DNA of 64,000 nt from Chitinophagaceae bacterium (GTDB lineage Bacteria; Bacteroidota; Bacteroidia; Chitinophagales; UBA10324): positions 1 to 64,000 of the forward strand of contig CANIPU010000007.1 in assembly GCA_947469485.1 (NCBI GenBank). Direction: 5' to 3'. The position numbers and the translations under genes were made by a program. Below, one piece after another: positions 7,585-16,514 of this stretch (positions within the stretch are counted from its first letter, which is position 1; every line of letters begins with the position of its first letter). A model generated the notes under the pieces. The model was given only the letters and a program-made list of their open reading frames with translations, was not told the DNA's origin and did no database searches.

Positions 7585-8427
7585 ATGAAACTTATTGCAG
7601 ATTCCGGTTCTACAAAAACAACCTGGGTATTAATTGATGATAATCAATCAATGAAACAATTCAGTTCAGAAGGTTATAATCCGTTTTTTATAAAGACTCC
7701 GGCAATTATTGAATCATTAAAGAAAAATCTTTTAAGTGATTTAAATGCAAGCTCTGTTTCTGAAATACATTTTTATGGCTCAGGAGTTTCGAATGATGAA
7801 AATGTAAAAATCATTAACGATGCTTTTGATGTTTGTTTCCCTGATGCAAAGTTTTTTATTGAACACGACTTGTTAGCGTCATGCAGAGCCTTGCTTGGGA
7901 AAGAAAAGGGATTCGCAGCAATACTTGGTACAGGAACAAATACTGCATTATATGATGGCAAGCAGGTTGAATTAAATATTGACTCATTGGGTTATGGTTT
8001 GGGAGATGAGGGGAGCGGCAGTTACATTGGAAGATTATTACTGCGTAATTATCTCAGAGATTTTATGCCAGAAGAATTGAAGAAGAGTTTTCAAAATCAT
8101 TTTAAAACTGATAAGCTGGAAATATTAAAGAGTATATATGAGAGACCATTGCCTAATCGATTTCTCGCATCTTTTGCCTCATTTAGTTCGCAACATATTT
8201 CACATCCATTCATACAGAATCTGGTTCACGAAGCGTTTCATAATTTTTTTGAAAACATAGTTGCTCATTACCCTAACTACACTTCATATCAATTCAACTG
8301 TGTTGGAAGCATCGGGTTTTATCTCAAAGATATTCTGGAAAAAACCTCAAATGATTTTGGGATGAAAACAGGAAAAATTATTCAATCACCAATTGAGGGA
8401 TTGGTAAAATATCATTTGGAAAATTAA
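7585..8427 (+). CDS. BadF/BadG-type N-acetylglucosamine kinase family protein (280 aa)
   Basis: Actin-like ATPase fold of the BadF/BadG/BcrA/BcrD group. The N-terminal phosphate-1 loop is DSGSTKTTW (6-14), the second phosphate motif ILGTGTNT is near 113, and the GDEGSGSYIGR motif near 140 is typical of N-acetylglucosamine kinases of Bacteroidota. Length matches the roughly 285-residue family norm. It probably phosphorylates GlcNAc or a related amino sugar released during cell-wall turnover. It stands alone between minus-strand genes, so context gives no more. Confidence 0.88.
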   Translation: MKLIADSGSTKTTWVLIDDNQSMKQFSSEGYNPFFIKTPAIIESLKKNLLSDLNASSVSEIHFYGSGVSNDENVKIINDAFDVCFPDAKFFIEHDLLASCRALLGKEKGFAAILGTGTNTALYDGKQVELNIDSLGYGLGDEGSGSYIGRLLLRNYLRDFMPEELKKSFQNHFKTDKLEILKSIYERPLPNRFLASFASFSSQHISHPFIQNLVHEAFHNFFENIVAHYPNYTSYQFNCVGSIGFYLKDILEKTSNDFGMKTGKIIQSPIEGLVKYHLEN

Positions 8428-8467
8428 TTGTTTAGCTGAATGATACATTCAGAATTGAATAAAATAT

Positions 8468-9694
8468 TCAAGATTCAGAAATAACTTTTGTTCTTTCCTG
8501 ATTTTTACTCAGGGCGCTAAATGCAAGTGCAACCAGAATGCTAAGCACTATAAAAAAAATGAACATAGTGTCGAAACCATATTTTCCTGCTATACCAAGA
8601 CCAAGTGAAGGGGCTGCAATATTTGCCAATCCGTAAGAAATAGAATACAGCGCTGAGTATTGACCTTGCCGTTCTTTTTGAGGTCGTGATATTGCATAAT
8701 TAAACATAAAAGGCATAGCGAATATTTCAGACATTGTAATAAACAGCGTATAGATTATTGCCATAGCCATCATGCCTTCACCTAATCTTAAAATGGAAAA
8801 AGAAAAAGGCAAACAGATTACTCCAATTATAATATATAGAAATGTTTTTTTCTTTTTTTCGAGAACTGTAATCAATGGCATTTCAATTATCACAACAAGC
8901 AAACCGTTCAAAGCCAATAGCAATCCTATTGTATCTTCACTGTAATGGCACACCTGATTAAAATATTGCGGCATACTTGCAAATAGTTGAAAAAAACAAA
9001 TGCCATACATTGCTACCAACAGAATAAATAAAAGGTATCTGTAATCCCGATATGCAGAGGTGCTTCTGTTGGACAACACTTCATTTTTGTGTCTGTCAAG
9101 TTCTGATTTTTTACGAGGCAAGTACATATACAACATAATTGCTGCTGCAAAACTTGTGCATGCATCAATTACAAATAGCCATTTATAGCCAAGATATAAA
9201 GCAACGAATCCGCCTATAGCAGGACCAACAGAAAATCCAAGATTTACTGCTAAGCGGACCAATGAAACGGATCTGGTTCTGTCAGTAGTTGTTGTGTAAT
9301 CAGCAATTGCAGAAGAGTTAGCAGGTCTGAACATATCTGCACTAAAAGCATAAAAGAATATTACTGATGCAATTCCGGCTAACGAAGTAGTTGCTAAAAG
9401 AAGCAGCAAAATGAAACCGCTTGCACTAAGAGAATAAACCATGATATCAAAGTGGTTCCGTCGGTCTGTCAGCCATCCTCCTGTGTAACTTCCAAGAACA
9501 CTTCCGATTCCGTAAAAACTCATTACAAAACCAGCATCAATTATTGTAAAATGTAATTCATTGGTTATATATAGCGAAGTGAATAGTAAAACCATTGAGC
9601 CACTTCGGTTAATGAACATTGAGATAGCCAGTATCCAAATGTTTCGCTGGAGGTTTGAAAAAGCTTCTTTATAAAGTGATAATATAAACTTCAT
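8468..9694 (-). CDS. MFS transporter (408 aa)
   Basis: Twelve hydrophobic segments can be seen. The first half carries the MFS loop 2-3 signature (GSYTGGWLTDRRNHFD, about 69-84). A hydrophilic central loop (RKKSELDRHKNEVLSNRSTSAYRDYR, about 193-218) separates the two six-helix halves. Length is typical for DHA1-type drug or metabolite exporters. The substrate cannot be read from the sequence. It is co-directional with the downstream genes but separated from the next one by about 70 bases. Confidence 0.9.
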   Translation of the reverse strand: MKFILSLYKEAFSNLQRNIWILAISMFINRSGSMVLLFTSLYITNELHFTIIDAGFVMSFYGIGSVLGSYTGGWLTDRRNHFDIMVYSLSASGFILLLLLATTSLAGIASVIFFYAFSADMFRPANSSAIADYTTTTDRTRSVSLVRLAVNLGFSVGPAIGGFVALYLGYKWLFVIDACTSFAAAIMLYMYLPRKKSELDRHKNEVLSNRSTSAYRDYRYLLFILLVAMYGICFFQLFASMPQYFNQVCHYSEDTIGLLLALNGLLVVIIEMPLITVLEKKKKTFLYIIIGVICLPFSFSILRLGEGMMAMAIIYTLFITMSEIFAMPFMFNYAISRPQKERQGQYSALYSISYGLANIAAPSLGLGIAGKYGFDTMFIFFIVLSILVALAFSALSKNQERTKVISES

Positions 9695-9767
9695 TACGGG
9701 GATGCATCAAAAATAAAATTAGATGAGACATTGTTATATCAAGTTGTAATTCTCTACGCAATTAATT

Positions 9768-10352
9768 TTAATGAAAAACAACTTCTGATTCAGTATAATT
9801 TTCGAGTTGATTTAATTGCTTATGAATAGAATCAATCCATTGAAGTTGTTTTATTTCATTAGTGCCGTGAATAGTTTCTTTATCGTATCGATTTTGTTCA
9901 TCGTTTAAATCAATGACTATTGAATTGTATGTTTTTTGAATAGCTGCCGAAATACTTTTTTCCTTATCCGGATTTTTTTGTGAAAGCTGTTGCCGCATTT
10001 TTCGTGCGTATAATTCTGTAATATCAAAATGCAGTTGCTCATGTTTTAAAAGTGATTCAGAACTGTCTTTCAAAAAAGATTCTTTACAAATGAAGAGTAC
10101 AAAGGAATATACTTTAACTAAATGGTCTTCTTGTTTCATATCAAGATACAAACCCGAATAGGTCAAACCCTGAAAACTACCGCTCGGCTTCTTTTTAAAA
10201 TCAGAAAAACTCAATAAACTATCCCGTTGCCATAAAATAGTATCTGCACCAAAAGATTTGACAGGATTACTCATGTTTGAATCCTGAGCGATTGAAAAAT
10301 TACAATTTAAACAAAATAAGAAAAGCAAAATCAATTGTTTTGTAATAACCAT
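9768..10352 (-). CDS. Small secreted DUF922-like protein with HExxH motif (about 194 aa)
   Basis: The ATG at 10352 gives a signal peptide (MVITKQLILLFLFCLNCNFSIAQ) and starts 8 bases after the xylH-type stop; the longer frame from 10400 overlaps xylH and is less likely. The domain contains LSFSDFKKKP near the start of the mature part and LLKHEQLHFDITELYARKMRQ, an HExxH zinc-protease motif in a setting like DUF922 proteins (predicted zinc-dependent proteases). A third metal ligand could not be fixed. Co-transcription with xylFGH is likely from the spacing, but a functional link is not obvious. Confidence 0.75.
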   Translation of the reverse strand: MVITKQLILLFLFCLNCNFSIAQDSNMSNPVKSFGADTILWQRDSLLSFSDFKKKPSGSFQGLTYSGLYLDMKQEDHLVKVYSFVLFICKESFLKDSSESLLKHEQLHFDITELYARKMRQQLSQKNPDKEKSISAAIQKTYNSIVIDLNDEQNRYDKETIHGTNEIKQLQWIDSIHKQLNQLENYTESEVVFH

Positions 10353-10359
10353 TTTGTTT

Positions 10360-11643
10360 TCAATTTCTTTTTTTACTGGCGACATCAAAATATACAGCAA
10401 GAATCAATACTGCACCTTTGATAATGTTTTGATAAAAAGGTTCGATGTTCAGAATACTCATTCCGCTATCAAGCGAAGCCATGATAAGTGCACCGATGAT
10501 GGCACCGAAAATTGTTCCGCGACCTCCCATTAAACTGGTACCACCAATTACACACGCCGCAATTGCATACAACTCGTATCCGGCAGCCGCATCGGGTGCA
10601 GCGCTTCCGAGTCGTGCGGTGTAAACTATTCCGGCGACTGCACTCAGAAATCCGCACAACCCAAATACAAGCATGGTATTAAGTTTAATATTTATTCCAC
10701 TGAGCCACGCAGCTTCTGCATTTCCTCCAATAGCAAAAACTCTTCTTCCAAAAACAGTTCGGGTTGCTATGAAGTGAACAGTCAACGCTAACAACACCAT
10801 TAAAATCACCGGAACAGGAATGGCTTTATCATCCGTTTGTGCGAATTGAATTACTGAATCAGCAGTTGGATGGTTGACAGAATAATATTCCGGCTGATTT
10901 GCAAGCGGAGATTTATCCGGAACATGAATGGGGGTTGTAATCTGCGCGCGTTCAATAGCAGATTGCGGATTCACAAAAACCCATAGAAAAAAAATAAGCA
11001 AAGCAGCTAATGAAATTAACCGTGCAGCAAAAACCGGTACAGCTGAAACTTTTATTCCGAATTCTTTTTGTGTTTTTCTTTTCCGCAATTCAGTAATTGC
11101 AAACAACAAAATGAACGCAACGAAAATCCAGATGCTTACCTGCCTGCTAAGAAAACCACTTCCGAAATTCTGAAATTCATTGCTGACAGAAATTGTTTCA
11201 CCCTGCATGATTGCCATTATACTGCCTCGAAAAATCAGCAATCCGCCAAGTGTTACAATAAAAGCTGGAATACGCAGGTATGCAGTTAGTGCTCCCTGCA
11301 TACATCCAATTACAAATCCGATTAAGAGTGTGAGCAAAATCACGAGTGGCAAACTCATTTCTTGCTTCATAAAAAAGATGGAGGCAATTCCTCCAAAAAA
11401 ACCAACCATACTTCCTACTGACAAATCAATATTGCCACTAACAATCACAAGCAGCATTCCAATGGCAAGTATTCCCACAATAGAACTTTGCCGCACCAGG
11501 TTGGTAATATTGGCAGCAGATAGGAAAATTCCATCTGTTGTAATGTGAAAGAAAATGCAAATGACAAGCAATGCGAAAACCATTACAAGTGCCCGTATGC
11601 TTGTTGAATTGAATTGCGATATCTTTTTTGTAGTCATCTTCAA
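10360..11643 (-). CDS. xylH: Xylose-type sugar ABC transporter permease (427 aa)
   Basis: Membrane subunit of a CUT2-class sugar importer. It has about ten membrane segments and the motifs SGNIDLSVGSMVGF (about 68) and GGTSLMGGRGTIFGAIIGAL (about 371) shared by XylH, RbsC and related permeases. At 427 residues it is longer than RbsC and in the XylH range. A hydrophilic loop of about 50 residues (about 223-275, including IPVHVPDKSPLANQ-like sequence) separates the two halves. It overlaps the ATPase gene by 4 bases. XylH is favoured by length and by the XylF-like partner; the sugar is inferred. Confidence 0.88.
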   Translation of the reverse strand: MKMTTKKISQFNSTSIRALVMVFALLVICIFFHITTDGIFLSAANITNLVRQSSIVGILAIGMLLVIVSGNIDLSVGSMVGFFGGIASIFFMKQEMSLPLVILLTLLIGFVIGCMQGALTAYLRIPAFIVTLGGLLIFRGSIMAIMQGETISVSNEFQNFGSGFLSRQVSIWIFVAFILLFAITELRKRKTQKEFGIKVSAVPVFAARLISLAALLIFFLWVFVNPQSAIERAQITTPIHVPDKSPLANQPEYYSVNHPTADSVIQFAQTDDKAIPVPVILMVLLALTVHFIATRTVFGRRVFAIGGNAEAAWLSGINIKLNTMLVFGLCGFLSAVAGIVYTARLGSAAPDAAAGYELYAIAACVIGGTSLMGGRGTIFGAIIGALIMASLDSGMSILNIEPFYQNIIKGAVLILAVYFDVASKKRN

Positions 11644-13163
11644 AATTCCAGATTTTCAAATTGATGTTCTTTGGTTGCAGCCATCATAATTTCTTCTTGT
11701 GTTACACCTGAAGAAAATTTGCCGGTAATTTTTCCTTCGTTCATCACCATAATCCTGTTGCTCATTCCGATTACCTCTTGCAAATCGCTTGATACCAGAA
11801 TGATTGCCATTCCCTGTTGTAACAGTTGATGCATTAGTTCATAAATTTCTGCGCGCGCACCTACATCAATTCCGCGAGTAGGTTCATCGAGCAACAGCAG
11901 TTTCGGCTTCACCAATAAACATTTCCCGATAACGACTTTTTGCTGATTTCCACCTGAAAGAAGTTGCACTTCTGTTTCAGTTGAATTTGCTTTTACAGAA
12001 AGTTGCTTAATCATTTTCAGTGTGCGCATCATTTCTTTACCACCTGAAAGAATTCCTGAACTTGAAATGTTATTCATGGTCGAAAGATTCAGATTGAAAC
12101 GAATACTCTGCGGAAGAATTAAACCTAATCGTTTGCGGTCTTCACTCACCAATGCAATGCCGTTTGCAATTGATTCGGCAGGTGAATTGAATTTTACTTT
12201 TTTGTTATTTAATAAAATTTCTCCTTCCTGTTTTCCATTCCATGCTCCTGTAATTCCCATTAATAATTCAGTTCTGCCACTACCCATAAGACCGGCTATT
12301 CCAAGAATTTCCCCTGTGTTTACTTCCAGATTAACCGAATCAATTTTCTTTTTCCCTGACGAATCATAGAGGGAATAATTTTTTAATTCTAAAACTGATT
12401 CTCCGGTTTTTGCTTCAGTTTTTGGATAGAGTTCAGTGATTTCTCTTCCTACCATTAATTGTATTAGTTCTTTTTCTGAAAGATCAGAAATATTCTTCGT
12501 TGAAATATATTTCCCATCTCGCAAAACAGTTACCCTATTACAAAGCGCTTTTATTTCTTTTAAACGATGACTTATATAAATAACTGTTACACCTTTTGAT
12601 TGAAGTTTCCGAAGTAATTTGAATAATTTCTCAATTTCGTTTTCACTTAAAGCAGTTGTTGGTTCATCCAGAATTAATAGCCGGGCGTTTTTATTCAATG
12701 CTTTGGCAATCTCCGTTAATTGTTGTTCGCCAATTCCTAATTCACCTACTTCGGTTTCTGGTGAAACATTTAAGCCTACCTGTTCCAATAAATTTTTTGC
12801 TGCAGAATGAATGATATGTTGCTGAAGAATTCCAAATTTCGAAGGTTCCTTCCCTAAAAAAATATTTTCAGCCACACTCATAGTTTTTATCAGTGATAGT
12901 TCCTGATGAATGACTGTAACCCCTGCTTTTTCAGCTTCCTGAATGTTTTTGAAATGAATTTCTTTTCCTTCAATAAAAAAATTTCCCTGAAAAGTTCCGG
13001 ATGAATAAACTCCACTCAAAATCTTTATAAGTGTTGATTTCCCTGCACCATTTTCTCCGCAAATTGCATGAATTTCTCCATGATTGACTTGAATAGAAAT
13101 TTCTTTTAAGGCATAATTATCGCCAAATTGTTTGCTGATATTTTTTATTTCCAAAAAACTCAT
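11640..13163 (-). CDS. xylG: Sugar ABC transporter ATP-binding protein (507 aa)
   Basis: Two fused ABC ATPase domains as in CUT2 importers. The first has Walker A GENGAGKST (about 36) and Walker B LLILDEPTTAL (about 163). The second has a degenerate Walker A (GLMGSGRTE, about 293), the signature LSGGNQQKV (about 404) and Walker B LLLLDEPTRGIDVGARAEIY. It drives sugar uptake together with the XylF and XylH-type proteins. The stop and start codons overlap those of its neighbours by 4 bases, so translation is probably coupled. Confidence 0.93.
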   Translation of the reverse strand: MSFLEIKNISKQFGDNYALKEISIQVNHGEIHAICGENGAGKSTLIKILSGVYSSGTFQGNFFIEGKEIHFKNIQEAEKAGVTVIHQELSLIKTMSVAENIFLGKEPSKFGILQQHIIHSAAKNLLEQVGLNVSPETEVGELGIGEQQLTEIAKALNKNARLLILDEPTTALSENEIEKLFKLLRKLQSKGVTVIYISHRLKEIKALCNRVTVLRDGKYISTKNISDLSEKELIQLMVGREITELYPKTEAKTGESVLELKNYSLYDSSGKKKIDSVNLEVNTGEILGIAGLMGSGRTELLMGITGAWNGKQEGEILLNNKKVKFNSPAESIANGIALVSEDRKRLGLILPQSIRFNLNLSTMNNISSSGILSGGKEMMRTLKMIKQLSVKANSTETEVQLLSGGNQQKVVIGKCLLVKPKLLLLDEPTRGIDVGARAEIYELMHQLLQQGMAIILVSSDLQEVIGMSNRIMVMNEGKITGKFSSGVTQEEIMMAATKEHQFENLEF

Positions 13164-14167
13164 TTGATATAAATCTCTTTTTCAGAATGATAGCCATCCT
13201 TAACCACTGTTTCCATCATATTGGTTTTGTCAACCACAATCGGGTCAATCAGAATACTTGGAATATCTTTTTTGCCATTCGAAACAATTTTAAGGGCACT
13301 ACTTACAACTTCATTTCTTATAATCTGCAATGCGGCAATTGCTGCTGCTTCAGCCATTAATTGTAATGGTTTGTAAACGGTCATTGATTGAGTGCCTTCA
13401 ATTACTCTTTGACAAGCAGAAAGTTCAGCGTCCTGGCCGCTCACCAAAACTTTTCCATCAAGTTTCTGTTCCTGCAATGCCTGTATGGCGCCACTTGCTG
13501 TTCCATCGTTGCTTGCAACAATTGCTGTAATATTTTTTTCTTTCGTTAATGCATTCTCCACATGCTTCATGGCTTCCATTGGCTGCCAATCAGCCGCCCA
13601 TTGGTCTGCAATAATTTTTATAAAACCTGAATCAATGTAAGGTTGCAAAATTTTCATTTGGCCTTTATGGTAAAGCAAGGCATTATTATCGGTTGGTGAT
13701 CCACCTATTAGAATATAATTTCCGCGTGGTGCTTTCTTCACTAAGTACTCAGCCTGCATTTCTCCAATCCGCTCGTTATCAAACGACACATACAAATCCA
13801 AATTGCAATCGCGAATCATTCGGTCATATGCAATCACACGCACTCCGTGTTTATGGGCGTTGTCAACTATGGTTGATGCAATTTTGCCATTGTGGGGTAC
13901 AACCACAAGAATATCCACTCCCTGTGTAATCATGTTTTCGGCTTGTGCAATCTGAACTTCATCATTTCCGTTGCACGCCTGCACTAATACTTCACAACCA
14001 AGCATTTCTGCTTTTCTAACAAAAAAATCGCGGTCATGCTGCCATCGCTCTTCTTTCAGTGTTTCCATTAGAAGTCCGATTCGAGGCTTTGTTTTTTTCT
14101 GTTGTGAATTACAGGAAAAAAGAAGGGAAAAACTTAAAACAAATAGTAGAAAAGGTATCTTTTTCAT
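13160..14167 (-). CDS. xylF: Xylose-type sugar-binding lipoprotein (335 aa)
   Basis: Periplasmic binding protein type 1 (Peripla_BP_4) and first gene of the sugar importer operon. The signal peptide ends in a lipobox (MKKIPFLLFVLSFSLLFSC), so it is membrane-anchored. IGLLMETLKEERWQHDRDFF near 30 and NDEVQIAQAENMITQGVDILVVVPHNG near 65-95 are characteristic of XylF. SNDGTASGAIQALQEQKL and VSGQDAELSACQRVIEGTQSMTVYKPL match the ligand-binding cleft region of XylF. D-xylose is the likely ligand by family. Confidence 0.9.
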   Translation of the reverse strand: MKKIPFLLFVLSFSLLFSCNSQQKKTKPRIGLLMETLKEERWQHDRDFFVRKAEMLGCEVLVQACNGNDEVQIAQAENMITQGVDILVVVPHNGKIASTIVDNAHKHGVRVIAYDRMIRDCNLDLYVSFDNERIGEMQAEYLVKKAPRGNYILIGGSPTDNNALLYHKGQMKILQPYIDSGFIKIIADQWAADWQPMEAMKHVENALTKEKNITAIVASNDGTASGAIQALQEQKLDGKVLVSGQDAELSACQRVIEGTQSMTVYKPLQLMAEAAAIAALQIIRNEVVSSALKIVSNGKKDIPSILIDPIVVDKTNMMETVVKDGYHSEKEIYIK

Positions 14168-14281
14168 AAAGATTCAGAGGTGGAAAATAACATGCGAATA
14201 AATTGAAACCGATTTGAATATTGATTTGCAAAAGTGGATAGCGAAATTATCTTTGCGCTCCGCTTTGAAAAAAGCATTGAT

Positions 14282-14354
14282 GATTCCGTAGCTCAGCTGG
14301 TAGAGCATAACACTTTTAATGTTGGGGTCTTGGGTTCGAATCCCAACGGGATCA
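14282..14354 (+). tRNA. tRNA-Lys (anticodon TTT)
   Basis: Full cloverleaf of 73 bases. The acceptor stem GATTCCG pairs with CGGGATC (one G-T pair), followed by discriminator A; CCA is not encoded. The D arm contains AGCTCAGCTGGTAGAGC. The anticodon stem AACA/TGTT encloses the loop CTTTTAA with anticodon TTT. The T arm is TTGGG-TTCGAAT-CCCAA. Confidence 0.97.
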
Positions 14355-14366
14355 CCTCCAAAAACG

Positions 14367-14402
14367 AATGACCTTTCAGAAATTCTGAAGGGTCATTTTG
14401 TT
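14367..14402 (+). terminator. Terminator after tRNA-Lys
   Basis: A 14-bp stem with one G-U pair (14367-14380/14384-14397), followed by TTTTG TTT. It starts 12 bases after the tRNA end. Confidence 0.85.
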
Positions 14403-14425
14403 TATAAAACCTTTTGAATATTTTT

Positions 14426-14680
14426 CTAGAACTTAAAATAAACAAACAGCCGGCCGAAATTTTTGCTGTCGTTTTCTATACGATGATAAAGCGGCTTAAT
14501 ATGAGGTAATTGTAAGAACCTTTGCACCTTTTTTTTCAGTTGGCCACTTCCTTTGCCGGGAATGATTTCAACCTCTTTTATTTTTTTATCTATTGCATCT
14601 TCAAATGCCTGTAATAAAGCTTTGTCAATTGCCTTACTATTGTTATAAATATCGTGTAAGTCAACTTTTATTCTCCCCAT
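14426..14680 (-). CDS. Smr-domain protein (84 aa)
   Basis: A single short Smr domain covers the whole protein. It has the N-terminal VDLHD motif (6-10; the usual form is DLHG) and the glycine-rich EIIPGKGSGQLKKKVQRFL motif (38-56). Smr domains in the MutS2 C-terminus and in free-standing proteins bind or nick nucleic acids. At 84 residues this is a minimal form. It is 13 bases from the rhodanese-thioredoxin gene and may be its last cistron. Confidence 0.85.
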   Translation of the reverse strand: MGRIKVDLHDIYNNSKAIDKALLQAFEDAIDKKIKEVEIIPGKGSGQLKKKVQRFLQLPHIKPLYHRIENDSKNFGRLFVYFKF

Positions 14681-14693
14681 TTTTATTAAATAA

Positions 14694-15446
14694 TTAAAGG
14701 GATTTATTGAAAGCTGAAGTCATGTCTTCTTTCTGTGTTAATCCCGTTTTGCGATAAACTTCTTTTCCGTCTTTCAATAGAATATATGTCGGCACGCTTT
14801 CTACTTTATAATTTTCAGCAATGGATTTATTTGCATCGGCATCCAATGTTTGAAAAATAATTTTTCCTTCAAAATCTTTTTTCAGTTCATCAATAACCGG
14901 AATCATCTTTTTACAAGGGATGCACCATTGTGTGTGAAAGTCGAGCAACACTAATTTGTTTGCTGAAATTAAAGTTTGAATCTGTTCTGCAGTAAAAGTT
15001 TCGGCTTTTGTTGCAGGAGCATTTGCATCTTTTACAATTTTAAATCCTGCAGTCATCCATCCATTGTATCCACCCTGCAGATTGTAAATTTTTGTAAACC
15101 CCATCTGACTCATTTGTTCCGCAGCTTTCGCGCTTCGACTCCCGGCAGCACAGTAAACAAATAAAGGTTGGTCTTTACGAATCATACCTGCTTTCTTTTG
15201 AAAATCGTCGTCATAAAAATTAATAGTGGATGCATTTGCCAAATGACCGTTTGCTATTTCTTCAGGAGTTCGAACATCTAATACAACACCTTCAGGGTTT
15301 TTAGCAATTAGATCCTGAAAAGTTTTTGTGTCAACATTTTCAACAACCGGTTTATCAAAATTTTGTGTTGAAGCATTTTGCTGGCCATTACTGCATCCGC
15401 TGAATAGAATAGAAAGCGAAAAGAAAGGAATAATTATTTTTTTCAT
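14694..15446 (-). CDS. Rhodanese-thioredoxin fusion lipoprotein (250 aa)
   Basis: Lipoprotein signal peptide (MKKIIIPFFSLSILFSGC), then a rhodanese domain (about 38-132) with the active-site loop YCAAGSRSA, then a thioredoxin domain (about 148-250) with WCIPCK as the redox pair and the cis-proline segment VPTYILLKDGKE. The fusion joins a sulfur-transfer site to a dithiol oxidoreductase in one periplasmic anchored protein. It probably handles periplasmic persulfide or disulfide exchange. Two small redox-looking lipoprotein genes lie directly upstream. Confidence 0.92.
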   Translation of the reverse strand: MKKIIIPFFSLSILFSGCSNGQQNASTQNFDKPVVENVDTKTFQDLIAKNPEGVVLDVRTPEEIANGHLANASTINFYDDDFQKKAGMIRKDQPLFVYCAAGSRSAKAAEQMSQMGFTKIYNLQGGYNGWMTAGFKIVKDANAPATKAETFTAEQIQTLISANKLVLLDFHTQWCIPCKKMIPVIDELKKDFEGKIIFQTLDADANKSIAENYKVESVPTYILLKDGKEVYRKTGLTQKEDMTSAFNKSL

Positions 15447-15503
15447 TAAAACTTATTTAAGTGCAAATAGAAACTAAAATTTATTATCACTTCGTAACAA
15501 TTG

Positions 15504-15968
15504 TTACAATGGGATATACATTTTTTTAATTACTACCAATGGCCCCGGACAATAATGTTCGTGACAACTCTGGCATTTTGATATTACTGTATTGAAAGCG
15601 ATCTTTTGGCTTTCAGGATAACGATGATATAAATCCTTTACTGCTGCTAAATATTCATCAGCTCGCGAATCAAATTCGCTGTCAACCATAGTTGAATCTG
15701 TTGGCTTTGCAGTATAAATAGTATTAAGAAATTCAGGCATATCACCACTCATGGTTCCGGCAATAGCTGCATCTCGAATGCTGTTAATGTGCCCTTGCAT
15801 TTGCCTCATCAATTCGGCTAATTCACTTTGTCCGTTTGGGTTGATGCTGCAATTTGCAAGCGAATCTTTTTTAGCTTGATCGGTTGATACTGTGTCTGAA
15901 TTATTATTCTGATTGCAGGCAATAAAAACAAACAATAAAAGAATAAGCGCAAATATTTTATTCACCAT
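15504..15968 (-). CDS. Lipoprotein with a C-terminal CxxCH haem-like motif (154 aa)
   Basis: Lipoprotein signal peptide (MVNKIFALILLLFVFIACN). The middle is helical. Near the C-terminus is CQSCHEHYCPGPL, a CxxCH motif as in c-type cytochromes, after the helical segment that would resemble a four-helix cytochrome c' layout. No distal methionine was assigned. It overlaps the upstream DUF4920 gene by 11 bases, so the two are very probably co-expressed. Haem attachment is inferred from the motif alone. Confidence 0.78.
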   Translation of the reverse strand: MVNKIFALILLLFVFIACNQNNNSDTVSTDQAKKDSLANCSINPNGQSELAELMRQMQGHINSIRDAAIAGTMSGDMPEFLNTIYTAKPTDSTMVDSEFDSRADEYLAAVKDLYHRYPESQKIAFNTVISKCQSCHEHYCPGPLVVIKKMYIPL

Positions 15969-16452
15969 CTTTCAATAATACACCGTGTGCTTCAAATGAT
16001 AAATCAATTTCGGGGTCAGTAATTTTTGCAATTTCTTCCTCTGATTTTCCACCGTCGTGCGCATAGTGTTTCAGCATTTCTACTGTAGTGATATCATAAA
16101 ATGCCTTGCCTTCAATTATTACTTCTTTACCGTTGCAATCTTTCGGCATAAAGAAACCATAATCTTTAAATCGAACGCGCATTGATTTATCTCCAACTGG
16201 TATATTCATCCAGCAACCTTTTTTCTGACAAACTTCATCAACTTTTGCATGCAACTTTACATTAATCGAATCGTGACCTTCTAATTTAGTAATAAGGTCG
16301 GCAGCTTCAATTGCATCGTCGGCAGTAATGGTATCACCGAACGAACTCCATTTAGCACCGGCACTTGCTTCCATATTTTCTTCAGAAGAGTTACTGCAGG
16401 CAAAGACAAAAAATGAAAGGGCAAGTGATAATGGTATAAAAATTTTCTTCAT
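15958..16452 (-). CDS. DUF4920 lipoprotein (164 aa)
   Basis: Lipoprotein signal peptide (MKKIFIPLSLALSFFVFACS), then a DUF4920 domain covering most of the protein. The recognisable core is KVDEVCQKKGCWMNIPVGDKSMRVRFKDYGFFMPKDCNGKEVIIEGKAF, with the conserved CxxxGCWM segment. The cysteines suggest metal or redox binding, but the family has no assigned function. It forms an overlapping pair with the CxxCH lipoprotein. Confidence 0.88.
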   Translation of the reverse strand: MKKIFIPLSLALSFFVFACSNSSEENMEASAGAKWSSFGDTITADDAIEAADLITKLEGHDSINVKLHAKVDEVCQKKGCWMNIPVGDKSMRVRFKDYGFFMPKDCNGKEVIIEGKAFYDITTVEMLKHYAHDGGKSEEEIAKITDPEIDLSFEAHGVLLKDGE

Positions 16453-16514
16453 GAATTTTTTATTTGTAATGAGAGCAAAAATAGGGGTGAAGGCGAGACC
16501 ACCAAATGATCACC

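Noticed and set aside
10353-10400. Upstream start of the HExxH protein inside xylH
   Set aside because: It would add 16 residues before the signal peptide and overlap xylH by 41 bases.
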